From NCBI GenBank assembly GCA_963732695.1, contig CAVTAP010000011.1, forward strand, positions 33,355 through 97,354: a DNA stretch of 64,000 nucleotides. Direction: 5' to 3'. Source of the stretch: CADEDH01 sp963732695 (lineage in GTDB: Bacteria; Actinomycetota; Acidimicrobiia; Acidimicrobiales; SZUA-35). Numbering within the stretch: the stretch's first letter is position 1; each line of letters starts with the position of its first letter. The position numbers were made by a program, and so were the translations under genes. Below are positions 49,291 through 58,366 of this stretch, piece after piece. The notes under the pieces are model-generated. The model saw only the letters and a list, made by a program, of their open reading frames with translations. It did not search any database and was not told where the DNA came from.

Positions 49291-50769
49291 GTGGCCGGAT
49301 CATCGGCCGCGCCCCTGCCGGCGGGCACCGGCCTGGTGGCCGATCCGTCGCTCCAGCGACGCGACGAAGGCCGCCTGCTGATGGGAGGGGCACCGCTGCG
49401 GTTCCTGCGGCTCAGCCCGGCCGGGGCCCGGGTGGTAGGTGCCTTCCTCGACGACGGCCGGCCGGTCCCGGCCTCGGCCGGGGCCCAACGCCTGGCCCGG
49501 CGCCTGATCGACGCCGGGATGGCCCATCCGGCCCTGCCGGAAACCGACGTCGACCCGGCGTTCACCGTGGTGATCCCCGTCCGGGACGACCAGGCCGGCC
49601 TCGAGGCCACGTTGGCCGCCCTGGCCGGGCGCTGGCCCGTGGTGGTGGTCGACGACGCCTCCGCCCGCCCGGTACGGCTCCCGGCGGGACCAGCCGGCGC
49701 CGGCAGCGCCGGCACCGGTAGCGCCGGCACCGGTAGCGCCGCCGTCCGGGTGGTGCGCCGGGAGGTGGCGGGCGGGCCCAGCGCGGCCCGCCAGACTGCG
49801 CTGGCGCTGGTCGAGACCCCGCTGGTGGCGTTCCTCGACGCCGGGGTGGAGCTGGCGGCCGACGACCTGTGCCGCCTCGGCCGCTGGTTCGCCGATCCCA
49901 CGGTGGTGGCGGCCGGGCCCCGCGTAGCGAGCCGCCCCGGACCGGGGGCGATCGCCGCCTACGAGACGCACCGCTCCCCCCTCGACCTCGGCCTCAACCC
50001 GTCGCCGGTCGCCCCGGGGCGCATGGTGGCGTACCTTCCTTCGGCCGCGCTGGTGGCCCGCACGGCAGCGGTGACGGCGGCCGGCGGGTTCGACCCCGGC
50101 CTGCGCTACGGGGAGGATGTGGATCTCGTGTGGCGGCTGAGCACCACTGGCACGATCCGCTACGACCCGTCGGTGGTGGCCCAGCATCCGCCCCGTCCCA
50201 CGCTGGTCGCCTTCGCCCGCCAGCGCCGGGGCTACGGCTCGTCGGCCGGGCCGCTGGCCCACCGCCACGGCGATCGGGTGGCCCCGGTGCGGCTGTCGGG
50301 CTGGAGCCTGGCCTGCTGGGCCCTGGGCCTCGCCGGTCGGCCGCTCACGGCGGTGACGGTGGCGGGCGGCACGGCCGTGGCGCTGGGTCGCAAGCTGGCC
50401 CCGGTGCTTCCCGACACGGGCCGGTGTGCCCGGCTGACGTTCCAGGGGCACTGGTCGGCCGGGGGCAGCCTGGCCGACGCCGCCGTACGCGAGTGGTGGC
50501 CGGTCACGCTGGTGGCCGCCCTGGCCGGACGGCGCCGCCCGGTGCTGGTCCTGGTGGCTCTGGCCGTCGGCCGGCGGTGGCGACGGTCGAAGGGTCGCCC
50601 TCCGGGCGAACGCGCCGGCGATCTCGCCTTGGGCGCGCTCGACAACCTGTCCTACGGGGCCGGGGTGTGGCAGGGCGCCTGGTGCGCCCGCTCGGTCCGC
50701 TGCCTGATCCCCCGGCTCACGAGCTGGCCGGGGAGGGGGACGGGCCTACCGGCCGAACCTACACGATGA
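49291..50769 (+). CDS. mftF: Mycofactocin glycosyltransferase MftF
   Basis: A 492-residue GT2-family enzyme. The N-terminus PLPAGTGLVADPSLQRRDEG and GRLLMGGAPLRFLRLSPAGA is the MftF-specific region. The catalytic domain starts FTVVIPVRDDQAGLEATLAA (about 90-109) and has VVVVDDAS and FLDAGVEL (DxD-like) with AAGGFDPGLRYGEDVDLVWR (about 268-287). The C-terminal part is hydrophobic. MftF adds a beta-1,4-glucan chain to mycofactocin. A 15-bp repeat encodes GSAGTGSAGTGS near residue 140. GTG 49291 follows the VWA stop by 2 bp. It overlaps the convergent NYN gene by 11 bp. Confidence 0.93.
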   Translation: MAGSSAAPLPAGTGLVADPSLQRRDEGRLLMGGAPLRFLRLSPAGARVVGAFLDDGRPVPASAGAQRLARRLIDAGMAHPALPETDVDPAFTVVIPVRDDQAGLEATLAALAGRWPVVVVDDASARPVRLPAGPAGAGSAGTGSAGTGSAAVRVVRREVAGGPSAARQTALALVETPLVAFLDAGVELAADDLCRLGRWFADPTVVAAGPRVASRPGPGAIAAYETHRSPLDLGLNPSPVAPGRMVAYLPSAALVARTAAVTAAGGFDPGLRYGEDVDLVWRLSTTGTIRYDPSVVAQHPPRPTLVAFARQRRGYGSSAGPLAHRHGDRVAPVRLSGWSLACWALGLAGRPLTAVTVAGGTAVALGRKLAPVLPDTGRCARLTFQGHWSAGGSLADAAVREWWPVTLVAALAGRRRPVLVLVALAVGRRWRRSKGRPPGERAGDLALGALDNLSYGAGVWQGAWCARSVRCLIPRLTSWPGRGTGLPAEPTR

Positions 50770-53700
50770 ACAGGTCGAGCAGTTGGCCGTTGTTGAGCAC
50801 GGCGGCACCCCGGTCCCGGGCCGAGCGGGCCAGATCGTCGTCGTCGGTGACCACGGCGATGGGCCACTGCTCGGGATAGGCATCGACCAGCTCGTCGAGA
50901 GCGGCCGCCGGCTCGGTGGGCGGGGTCGACAGGCGGATCCGGACCGCCCGGGACGCCGGGAGCGACTCCTCCTCCCCGATCCGGCCGTCGAAGACGACAT
51001 CGGGTGAGGCGCCGGTGCTGCTCGACAGGTCGGCCAGGTAGCTGACCAGGGCGTCGCGCTGCTGGGCCACGGGCAGGCTGGGCCAGCCCATCTTGGCCAC
51101 CGAGTCTCCGTCGACCAGGAGCACCACATCGGGCGACGAGACCACGTGGCGAGCCAGCTCGACCTCGTCGTCGAGCTCGTCCGGGATGTCTATCTGGCGC
51201 CGGCCGGGGCGGGGGCTGCCGCCGAGAGCATCCACCAGGCCGGCGCCACGGTCGAACACGACCTCGGGGCCGTCGAGGGGGCCACCCTTCACCACCAGCG
51301 TCTGGTCGGGGTCGACACCGGAACCGGGCAGGCGCACGTCGTCGCCGAACACGCTCGGCGGCGGGGTGTTCAACGGCGAGGAGTCGGCGACGCCTTCCTG
51401 CTCGCCGGTACGGAACAGGCGGCGGCTGAACCCGCGCCGCTTGGGCTCGGAATCGGCTTCGCCGTTGGCCTCGTGGCTCTGCAGGCCCGACGGATCGAAG
51501 TCGGTGACCGTCTGCTTGATCAGCTTGGAGATCTCGTCGAGGTCCTCGTCGTCGCTGGCCGGGCCCAGGCTGGCCTCGCCCACCGCCATCGACAGCTCGC
51601 TGCTGATCGAGTCGAGGTCGTCCTCGTGATCGGCAACAGCCGGCGGTGGTGGGCTGACGAGGCCGCCACTGACCGCGGCCACCGGCTCAGACGGGAGCGG
51701 CGCCGACGAGAGGGGGCCCGACGAGCGGGGGCCTGACGGGCGAGGGCCCGACGAGAGTGGGCCGGAAACGGCCGGGGGCGGTGGCAGCTGTTCAACCGGG
51801 GCGATCACGGCGAAACCGTTGTCGGTCGGCGACGCCAGGTCTCCGGCCAGCCCCACCGGCGCCTCCAGCTCGTGCCCGCGGTCGGCCCGGTCGGGATCGT
51901 CGGCCTCGTTGCGGAACCGGCCACCGAGGCCCCAGATGCGCCGGGGGGCCCGCTCGTCACCGACGGGGCCCGACGGGGGCGGGCCGGCCAGTGCGGGACC
52001 GGAGAGGTTGTCGCTGGGCGCCCCCGCCGGGGGCACGGCCGCCGACGGCGGCCCGGGAGGCGGCGGCCACGCCTCCATCATCAGCGCGCCGGCCGGGGCC
52101 AGCTCGGCCGGGGTCGACGGTACGTCCACCACGGTCAGGCCGTCGCTGTCGGGCTCGTCGAACAGCGACGGAGCCGGATCAGCCAGGCCTCCCAGCAGCG
52201 ACGGGGCCGGCTCGCCCGAGACGGGGCCAGGGCCGGCATCGGCGCCGTCGGCGGCATCGGCCACCGGAGCGACGGGAAGGCCAGCGGGCAGGTGGGCCGG
52301 AGCGGTTCTGGCCGAGGCTGGCCCCGGCGAGCCGGCGCTGTCGGCCAGGGCGGCGATGCCGGGCGGCGGGCTGGCCTCCAGGGCCGCCAGCTGACTCTTG
52401 GCCTTCTCCGCCGTCTCCATCGCCTTGCCCACGGCGTCGAGGGCCTCGGCCAGCTGGGCCTCGGTCTGCTGGAGATCGGTCTCCATACGGTTGCGGTCGT
52501 TCTCGACCATGGCCAGCCGGTGGGCCAGCTCCGACAGGGCCCGGCCCTGGTTGTCGGCCGCCTCCTGCTGCTGGCGGTCCTTGTCGACCATCTGAGCCTG
52601 GATGGCCAGGTTCTCTTCAGTCAGCTGTTCCACCTGAACGGCGAGCCCATCGCGGGCCAGCTCCAGCTCGGTGGCCCGGCTGGTGAGCGACCCGATGTCT
52701 TCCCGCAGCACATCCCGCTCGGCCTCGATCGAACCGTGACTCTCCCGGATGGCGGCCAGGTCGGCGGCGAGCCCGGCCCGCTCGGTCTCCAGCGCGTTGA
52801 ACTGCCGATCCCGGTCGGCCAGCTCGGCCTTGGTCTGGTCGGTCCGCAGGGCGAAGGCGTCTCGTTCGGCGGCCAGGTTGGCCATCTTGGCCTCGAGGCC
52901 CTTCTCGATCTGTTCGAGGCTGCCCACCCGCACCCGCAGGAGGTCGCGCTCGGCCCGGACCTCCTTGAGGGCGGCACGGTCGGCGTCGCTCGTCTCCCGC
53001 ACCCGGGCCAGGTCGCCCAAGGCGTCGGTCAGGCTGCCGTGGAGCTCGTCGACCTGGGTGGCCAGGCCGTCGCGGTGGGCCCGGATGTTCGACAGATCCG
53101 TGGCCACGGCCTCGGCGTCGGCCTTCACCGCCGCCAGCTGGGCCCGGGTGGTCTCGAGCATGGCCTCGGTGTCGGCCAGGCGCGAGGCGAGATCGATCTT
53201 CTCCTCGGTGAGGGCGTCGACCAGCGACTTGGCCTCGGCCGCCTGGTTGCCGATCTGGCCCAGCTGAGCCTTGGTGTTGTCGAGCTCGGTCTCGGCCGCC
53301 GCCAGCCGGGAGGCCAGGGTGTCCTTGTCGTTCCGGAGGGCGTCCGACTCGGTCTGGAGCGCCTTGTACTGCGCCTCCAGGGCCTTGGTCTGGCTGGCCC
53401 CCATGTCGGTCAGCCGCTGGACCTGCAGCTTCAGGTCCTCGTTCTCGGTGCGGGTGCCGGCCAGCAGCTCGCTCAGCTCGTCCCGGTCGGCCTGGACCGT
53501 GTTGAGCGAGGCCTCGGTGCGGGCCAGCGACTCCTTGATGTCGACGATGCCGGCGTCGGCCTCGGCGTGCTCCCGCTCGATCTGAGCCCGGAGCTCCCGG
53601 GCCCGATCCAGCTCCCGCTCCAGCTCCAGCTGGCGGGTGAGCGAGTCGGAGTGCTGGCGGATGGCGTTGTCGCGCTCCCGGCGGGCGGCGTCTACCTCGG

Positions 53701-54481
53701 ACCGGGCCCCATCCAGTTCGCTCTGGAGGGAATACACGTCGCTCTCGAACACCGACGGCTGGAACTTCGCCTTGGCCATGTCCTGCTCGGCCTGGCGCAC
53801 GGAGCTCGACACCGCCTTGCGCTCGTTCGACAGGCGGTCGACCAGGCCCCGCAGGCTCATCAGCTCGTCTTCGATGGCGTTGGCCTCGCTACGGCCCCGG
53901 GGGGCCGGTGCGGCGGTGGGCAGGTCGCCGGTGCCGAACACATCGATCGAGCCGAACGATCCGCCGGCGCTCACCGACACCGGCTGGTCAGCCAGGCGCA
54001 CCTCCTCGGACACATCGTTCTCCGCGTAGTCCTCGGCGTAGAGGTCGTCGTCGAGGTTGACGGCGGCCACCGCCTCCCGCTCGTCATCCTGGGTGGCCTC
54101 GATCGAGGGCCAGCTCAACTCATCCGACTCGGCGTCGTGCACGTCCGCCTCATCCTTCCCGTTGTCGTCGCCCCCGGGTGACCCGTTACCCATGGTCAGC
54201 TCCTCGAACTCGGCCGCCCACCCGATGGGCCGGTTCAGCCAGAGGAAACCGGCCCGGCCGACCTCGCTCTCGGTGGCCCGTTCGGCCACCCGGCGTCGGA
54301 ACGAGGGGTCCTCCTCGATGGCCTGCTGGGCCACGCTGAGCGCCCGACCGGGGAGCTGGGCCACGTAGAGGAAGCTCCGCATGGCAGCCGGTGGCTCCAT
54401 CGCCGGTTTCGCCTCGGCCCCATCGCGGGCCACGGCGTACGACAACTCACAGGCCGGCTTCAGCAGCTCTTCGGATCCCAT
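50759..54481 (-). CDS. Large coiled-coil protein with C-terminal NYN nuclease domain
   Basis: A 1,240-residue protein with four parts: a helical N-terminal domain (about 1-95, YVAQLPGRALSVAQQAIEED), an acidic linker (about 96-200), a long coiled coil (about 200-730) with heptad-like AELETE and RAELAD patterns, a Pro/Ser-rich disordered region (about 730-1,080), and a C-terminal NYN/PIN-like domain (about 1,100-1,240). The NYN part shows DVVLLVDGDSVAKMGWPSL, DVVFDGRIGEEE, WPIAVVTDDDDLARSARDRG and VLNNGQLLDLFIV, with the acidic residues expected of RNases of this fold. The coiled coil could place the nuclease on a scaffold or multimer. Function is unknown; it is 3 bp downstream of a zinc-ribbon gene. 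Confidence 0.85.
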   Translation of the reverse strand: MGSEELLKPACELSYAVARDGAEAKPAMEPPAAMRSFLYVAQLPGRALSVAQQAIEEDPSFRRRVAERATESEVGRAGFLWLNRPIGWAAEFEELTMGNGSPGGDDNGKDEADVHDAESDELSWPSIEATQDDEREAVAAVNLDDDLYAEDYAENDVSEEVRLADQPVSVSAGGSFGSIDVFGTGDLPTAAPAPRGRSEANAIEDELMSLRGLVDRLSNERKAVSSSVRQAEQDMAKAKFQPSVFESDVYSLQSELDGARSEVDAARRERDNAIRQHSDSLTRQLELERELDRARELRAQIEREHAEADAGIVDIKESLARTEASLNTVQADRDELSELLAGTRTENEDLKLQVQRLTDMGASQTKALEAQYKALQTESDALRNDKDTLASRLAAAETELDNTKAQLGQIGNQAAEAKSLVDALTEEKIDLASRLADTEAMLETTRAQLAAVKADAEAVATDLSNIRAHRDGLATQVDELHGSLTDALGDLARVRETSDADRAALKEVRAERDLLRVRVGSLEQIEKGLEAKMANLAAERDAFALRTDQTKAELADRDRQFNALETERAGLAADLAAIRESHGSIEAERDVLREDIGSLTSRATELELARDGLAVQVEQLTEENLAIQAQMVDKDRQQQEAADNQGRALSELAHRLAMVENDRNRMETDLQQTEAQLAEALDAVGKAMETAEKAKSQLAALEASPPPGIAALADSAGSPGPASARTAPAHLPAGLPVAPVADAADGADAGPGPVSGEPAPSLLGGLADPAPSLFDEPDSDGLTVVDVPSTPAELAPAGALMMEAWPPPPGPPSAAVPPAGAPSDNLSGPALAGPPPSGPVGDERAPRRIWGLGGRFRNEADDPDRADRGHELEAPVGLAGDLASPTDNGFAVIAPVEQLPPPPAVSGPLSSGPRPSGPRSSGPLSSAPLPSEPVAAVSGGLVSPPPPAVADHEDDLDSISSELSMAVGEASLGPASDDEDLDEISKLIKQTVTDFDPSGLQSHEANGEADSEPKRRGFSRRLFRTGEQEGVADSSPLNTPPPSVFGDDVRLPGSGVDPDQTLVVKGGPLDGPEVVFDRGAGLVDALGGSPRPGRRQIDIPDELDDEVELARHVVSSPDVVLLVDGDSVAKMGWPSLPVAQQRDALVSYLADLSSSTGASPDVVFDGRIGEEESLPASRAVRIRLSTPPTEPAAALDELVDAYPEQWPIAVVTDDDDLARSARDRGAAVLNNGQLLDLFIV

Positions 54482-54484
54482 GCC

Positions 54485-54700
54485 TCAGTGCTCCTCGTGA
54501 CCGACCAGGACGACGTCGTTCCCGTGGCCACACCATTGACAGGTCACTCGGTCAACCGTTTCGCTCAACAGTTCCGAGCCCTCGATCGCCAAGTGGCCAC
54601 CCACCGTCACAAAGTGGCGCTCCCGGACACGCCGAGTGACCTCGAGGTCGAACCGTGTCAGGTTGCCGCATGACCCACAACGGTATCGACTCTCCACCAT
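54485..54700 (-). CDS. Small zinc-ribbon protein upstream of the NYN gene
   Basis: A 71-residue protein starting MVESRYRCGSCGNLTRFDLE with a second knuckle VTCQWCGHGNDVVLV, i.e. two CxxC pairs about 43 residues apart that can bind one zinc. ATG 54700 was chosen because the longer in-frame reading adds an unconserved-looking extension. It lies 3 bp upstream of the NYN gene, suggesting a bicistronic unit and a possible nucleic-acid or protein-binding partner role. No family name can be given. Confidence 0.65.
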   Translation of the reverse strand: MVESRYRCGSCGNLTRFDLEVTRRVRERHFVTVGGHLAIEGSELLSETVDRVTCQWCGHGNDVVLVGHEEH

Positions 54701-54830
54701 GGTGGAACAGGCTATAGCGCTCACATGCAGCCGGAAAGAGCGACCTGCAACTCCATGCAGCACCAGGACAACCGTTCGGTCGTCCCCCGGGGCCCCGCCG
54801 GAGCGGCCTCCGGCCCCCTCCGGAGCGGGT

Positions 54831-55896
54831 TCAGACCAGCTCGGAGGTGACCTTGACCAGCTCGGCCAGCTTGGCCCCGGCCCGGCCGTCGTCGACGGCG
54901 GCGGCGGCGGCCTCCACCCCCTCGGGAAGGGACGAGACCATGCCCGCCACCAGGAGACCGGCGCCGGCGTTGAGGAGCACGATGTCCCGTTTGGGGCCGG
55001 TCAGTCGGCCCTCCAGCAGGGCGCCGAACACCTCGGCGTTGTCGGCCGGGGAGCCGCCGGCCACCGATTCGAGTGACGGCGCGGTGGGCAGGCCGGCGTC
55101 GGCCGGGCTCAGCTCGAAGCGGCGCAGCCCGTCCGGGCTGACCTCGTAGACCACCGAGGGTCCGGTGATCGTCAGCTCGTCGATGCCACCCGAGCCGGCC
55201 ACCACCCAGGAGCGCTCAGCGCCCAGGTTGGCCAGCACTCCGGCGATCAGCTCGGCCAACTCCGGCGTGGAGGTGCCCAGCAGGTAGCGCCGTACCCGGC
55301 CCGGGTTGGCCAGCGGCCCCAGCAGGTTGAACACGGTGGGAATGCCCAGCTCGGCCCGGACCGGGGCGGCGTGGCGCATGGCCGGGTGGTAGATCCGGGC
55401 GAAGGCGAACCCGGCGCCGGTGAGCGGCCAGGCAGCGGGCCAGGGCGTCGGGGCCCAACTCGGCGTGGAGGCCCACCGCTTCCAGGAAATCGAACGAGCC
55501 GGACGTGGACGAGGCCCGGCGGTTGCCGTGCTTGCACACGACGGCCCCGGCCGAGGCGGCCACGATGGAGGCCATGGTCGACACGTTCAGGGCGTGCTGA
55601 CGCCGGTGGGGCGAACCACCGGTACCCACGATGTCGATGGCGCCCGGTGGGGCGGCCAGGGGCTCGGCCGCCTCGAACATGGCGTCGACCATGCCGGTGA
55701 GCTCGTCGGGGGTCTCGCCCTTCAGCCGCAGGGCCACGATCAGGCCGGCGATCCGGGCCGGGGTGGCCAGCCCGGCCAGGATGTCGGTCATGGCGGCGTG
55801 GGCCTCGGCCCGGACCAGGTCGTGCCCGTCGGCCAGGCGGCCCAGGAGCAGGGGCCAGTCGGCGATGGGAGCGGAGGGAAGGTCGGTGGTGGCCAC
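54831..55896 (-). pseudogene. trpD: Anthranilate phosphoribosyltransferase, frame broken near 55420
   Basis: TrpD transfers phosphoribose from PRPP to anthranilate in tryptophan synthesis. The first frame gives EAHAAMTDILAGLATPARIA, AIDIVGTGGSPHRRQHALNV, STMASIVAASAGAVVCKHGN and up to LARCLAAH; the second starts GAGFAFARIYHPAMRHAAPV and runs to the C-terminus (TVFNLLGPLANPGRVRRYLL; RDIVLLNAGAGLLVAGM). One surplus base at about 55420 separates them; restored length is about 354 residues. The glycine loop is GTGGS rather than GTGGD. GTG 55896 is 7 nt after a TATCGT box, so it may be leaderless. No other trp genes are nearby. Confidence 0.9.
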
Positions 55897-55909
55897 GGCT
55901 CACACGATA
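55897..55909 (-). promoter_or_regulatory. Leaderless-type -10 element before trpD
   Basis: TATCGT (55909-55904 on the minus strand) is followed by 7 nt and the GTG at 55896, a spacing that predicts transcription starting at the start codon. Confidence 0.45.
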
Positions 55910-55926
55910 GAGGAACCCGGGTAGAA

Positions 55927-55960
55927 GCTCGCCGGAGGCGAGCGGGTACGCCGCAGGCGT
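55927..55960. repeat. Two adjacent triloop palindromes upstream of rnpB
   Basis: GCTCGCC-GGA-GGCGAGC (55927-55943) and ACGCC-GCA-GGCGT (55948-55960) are perfect small hairpins in the trpD-rnpB intergenic region, followed by an imperfect GGAACC/GGGTTCC inverted repeat. Confidence 0.6.
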
Positions 55961-55986
55961 TTCCCGGAACCACGGAGGGTTCCCGG

Positions 55987-55992
55987 TAGCCT
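55987..55992 (+). promoter_or_regulatory. Putative rnpB -10 element
   Basis: TAGCCT matches TANNNT and lies 8-9 nt upstream of the predicted 5' end of the RNase P RNA. No convincing -35 hexamer is seen. Confidence 0.5.
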
Positions 55993-56000
55993 GGCGGCCT

Positions 56001-56388
<388 letters not shown>

Positions 56389-56459
56389 GACCGGCCCCCC
56401 CACCCGACCACGGCGCTGGTGAGCCGGCCGCCGACATCACCCAGACCGGCAGCCTCCGG

Positions 56460-56510
56460 CGAAATTAGGAGCCTGAACTGCGCTCAGTGCGGCTGAAGCT
56501 CCTAATTTCG
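56460..56510. terminator. Strong hairpin between rnpB and the convergent phosphatase gene
   Basis: The perfect 13-bp outer stem CGAAATTAGGAGC / GCTCCTAATTTCG encloses a partly paired loop. It serves rnpB on the plus strand and the histidine phosphatase gene on the minus strand. It shares the TAGGAGC...GCTCCTA core and loop sequence elements with the hairpin at 19822-19862. Confidence 0.75.
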
Positions 56511-56518
56511 GCTCGCCG

Positions 56519-57115
56519 TCAGATGCCGTCGAGATGGGACTCGGCGTTGAAGGTGAGCAGCGACGGGCCCCGGCCGTTGGTGAACCCGATCCGGGTGATC
56601 GAGGCCTGGCCCACGAACGACCGCCACGACACCTCCACCCCCACCCCGAGGCACCAGGCCAGCGCCGCCTTCACCGGCGACACATGGGTCACCACCACCA
56701 CGTCGCCGCTGGTGGCGGCGGGGGCCAGCTCGTCGAGGGCGGCGCCCACCCGGCGGGCCAGCTCCTCCAGCGTCTCGCCCCCCGGGGGCCGGAAGCCGGG
56801 ATCGGCCCGCCAGGCGGCCCACAGCTCGGCCGGGATCTCGCTCAGGGGCACCAGGTCGAGCTCGCCGTAGTTCAGCTCCACAAGGCGATCGTCGGTGTCG
56901 ATCCGGTCAGGATCAGCGCCGCCGCAGATGGCGGCGGCTGTCTCCCGGCACCGGCGGAGGGGGCTCGACACCACCCGGGCCCCGGACGGCACAGCGGCGG
57001 CGATGGCGCTGGCCTGACGGCGGCCCACCTCGTCGAGGCCGGGATCGGCCCGGCCCAGCAGGAGGCCGCTGGCGTTGGCCTCGGTCCGCCCGTGGCGGAC
57101 GACGTAGAGCGTCAT
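56519..57115 (-). CDS. Histidine phosphatase (phosphoglycerate mutase-like) family protein
   Basis: A 198-residue protein with the catalytic RHG motif in LYVVRHGRTEANASGLLLGR (about 3-22), the Arg of SSPLRRCRETAAAICGG (about 50-66), Glu in VELNYGELD (about 79-87) and the second catalytic His in VVVVTHVSPVKAALAWCLG (about 139-157). It is predicted to hydrolyse a phosphomonoester; the substrate (phosphoglycerate, alpha-ribazole phosphate or other) is not resolvable. AGAGAGGA lies 5 nt upstream of the ATG. Confidence 0.9.
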   Translation of the reverse strand: MTLYVVRHGRTEANASGLLLGRADPGLDEVGRRQASAIAAAVPSGARVVSSPLRRCRETAAAICGGADPDRIDTDDRLVELNYGELDLVPLSEIPAELWAAWRADPGFRPPGGETLEELARRVGAALDELAPAATSGDVVVVTHVSPVKAALAWCLGVGVEVSWRSFVGQASITRIGFTNGRGPSLLTFNAESHLDGI

Positions 57116-57152
57116 GGCGTTCCTCTCTCTGCTGCGACCGTCCCCGGTGGGA

Positions 57153-57632
57153 TCATCGCAGCACGCCCCGAGCCAGGTGGCCCTGAGCGGCCAGGAGGCG
57201 ACGGTTGTCGGGTGAGGCCAGCCCGTAACGGCGCCAGGCCACGACGGCCAGGGCGATGCCGGCCATCTCCAGGACCAGCCACACCAGCGGTGAGCGACCG
57301 ACCTCAGGCGACAGCTGGCGCCCCAGCCCGAAGGCCGGCCACCAGAACAGGCGGGTCCGGGTCCACGTGCCGTCGAGCACGAGATGGCAGAACAGCCCGA
57401 TGGGCAGACCGAGCAGGCGGCGCCGAACCAGCCGGCGCCCGCTCGTGGCCGCCATGACCAGGGCCAGCGAGGCCACGGCCCCGGCCAGTGTGTGGAGGCC
57501 GATGAACAGGCCCGTCACCGGTTCCAGGAGCGGCAGCAGGGCCCCCACCGCCACCAGCCGGTAGTCGACCAGGGGGCTGCGGAACACCTCGGCCACCAGA
57601 ATCGGGGCGGTCACCGCGAACCACAGGAACAC
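57153..57632 (-). CDS. Small polytopic membrane protein (DUF457/metal-dependent hydrolase-like)
   Basis: A 159-residue protein with about four membrane segments (FLWFAVTAPILVAEV, VAVGALLPLLEPVTGLFIGL, ASLALVMAATS, and LVWLVLEMAGIALAVVAW). The LPIGLFCHLVLDGTW segment (about 75-89), with His and Asp inside the membrane, resembles the YdjM/DUF457 family annotated as membrane-bound metal-dependent hydrolases. The start is a GTG at 57632. It lies 12 bp after the zinc-ribbon gene on the same strand. Confidence 0.6.
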   Translation of the reverse strand: MFLWFAVTAPILVAEVFRSPLVDYRLVAVGALLPLLEPVTGLFIGLHTLAGAVASLALVMAATSGRRLVRRRLLGLPIGLFCHLVLDGTWTRTRLFWWPAFGLGRQLSPEVGRSPLVWLVLEMAGIALAVVAWRRYGLASPDNRRLLAAQGHLARGVLR

Positions 57633-57644
57633 GACGGCGTCCGT

Positions 57645-58364
57645 TCAGAGGATGAGGAGGCGGCCGCACTCCTCGCAGGAGGCGATCTCGTCGGGGCCGA
57701 TGTGGTTGAGGCGGTCGACGGCCATGGCCGACAGCTGCATGTGGCAGCCGTCGCACCGGCCCCCGACGAACCGGGCCAGGGGCACGCCGTCGAACTCGGG
57801 GGCGATGGCCTCGTAGCGGGCCAGGACCTCGGGGCTGATCGCCGCCGCCACGTCGGCCCGAGATCGCGTCACCTCCCCGATCTCGGCCTCGATGCCGGCG
57901 GTGGCCTCGGCCAGCGCCGCCACCACGGCCTCGGCCCGGGTGATGATGGCGGCCAGCTCGGCCGCCACCTCAGCCTCCTCCGCCCCCACCTCCTCCTGGC
58001 GTTCCATCAGCTCGAGCTCGTCGTCCTCGATCCGGCGTTGCCGGTCGAGCAGCGAACGGCTCTCGTCCTGCAGGGCCAGGAGCTCCTTGGTGGCCGTGAC
58101 CGAGCCGTCGTACAGCCTGGCCTCGGTTCTGGACCGCTTGTCCTCCACCGATGCGACCTCATCGGCCAGGCGCTTCAGCTCCCGGTCCACCTCGTGACGG
58201 CGCCCGTCGATCTCGTCCCGCCGAGCCTCGGCCTCGGCCCGCTCCGCCGCCAGGGCGGCGGCCTCGGCCCGCAGGGGGTGGTGGCCGAACCGGTGCCGCA
58301 ACTGGCGCAGCTGGACGTCGAAATCCTGGACGGTCAGCAGCTGGTCATACCCTCCGGTCGCCAT
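57645..58364 (-). CDS. C4-type zinc-ribbon coiled-coil protein (DUF164/zf-RING_7)
   Basis: A 239-residue protein: a long antiparallel coiled coil (about 5-185, EIDGRRHEVDRELKRLADEV and RRIEDDELELMERQEEVGAE) and a C-terminal zinc ribbon with GGRCDGCHMQLS (about 199-210) and ASCEECGRLLIL (about 228-239). The family is conserved in actinobacteria and other phyla and is thought to bind nucleic acids or proteins; no enzymatic activity is known. It lies 2 bp downstream of the penicillin-binding protein gene. Confidence 0.88.
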   Translation of the reverse strand: MATGGYDQLLTVQDFDVQLRQLRHRFGHHPLRAEAAALAAERAEAEARRDEIDGRRHEVDRELKRLADEVASVEDKRSRTEARLYDGSVTATKELLALQDESRSLLDRQRRIEDDELELMERQEEVGAEEAEVAAELAAIITRAEAVVAALAEATAGIEAEIGEVTRSRADVAAAISPEVLARYEAIAPEFDGVPLARFVGGRCDGCHMQLSAMAVDRLNHIGPDEIASCEECGRLLIL

Positions 58365-58366
58365 CG

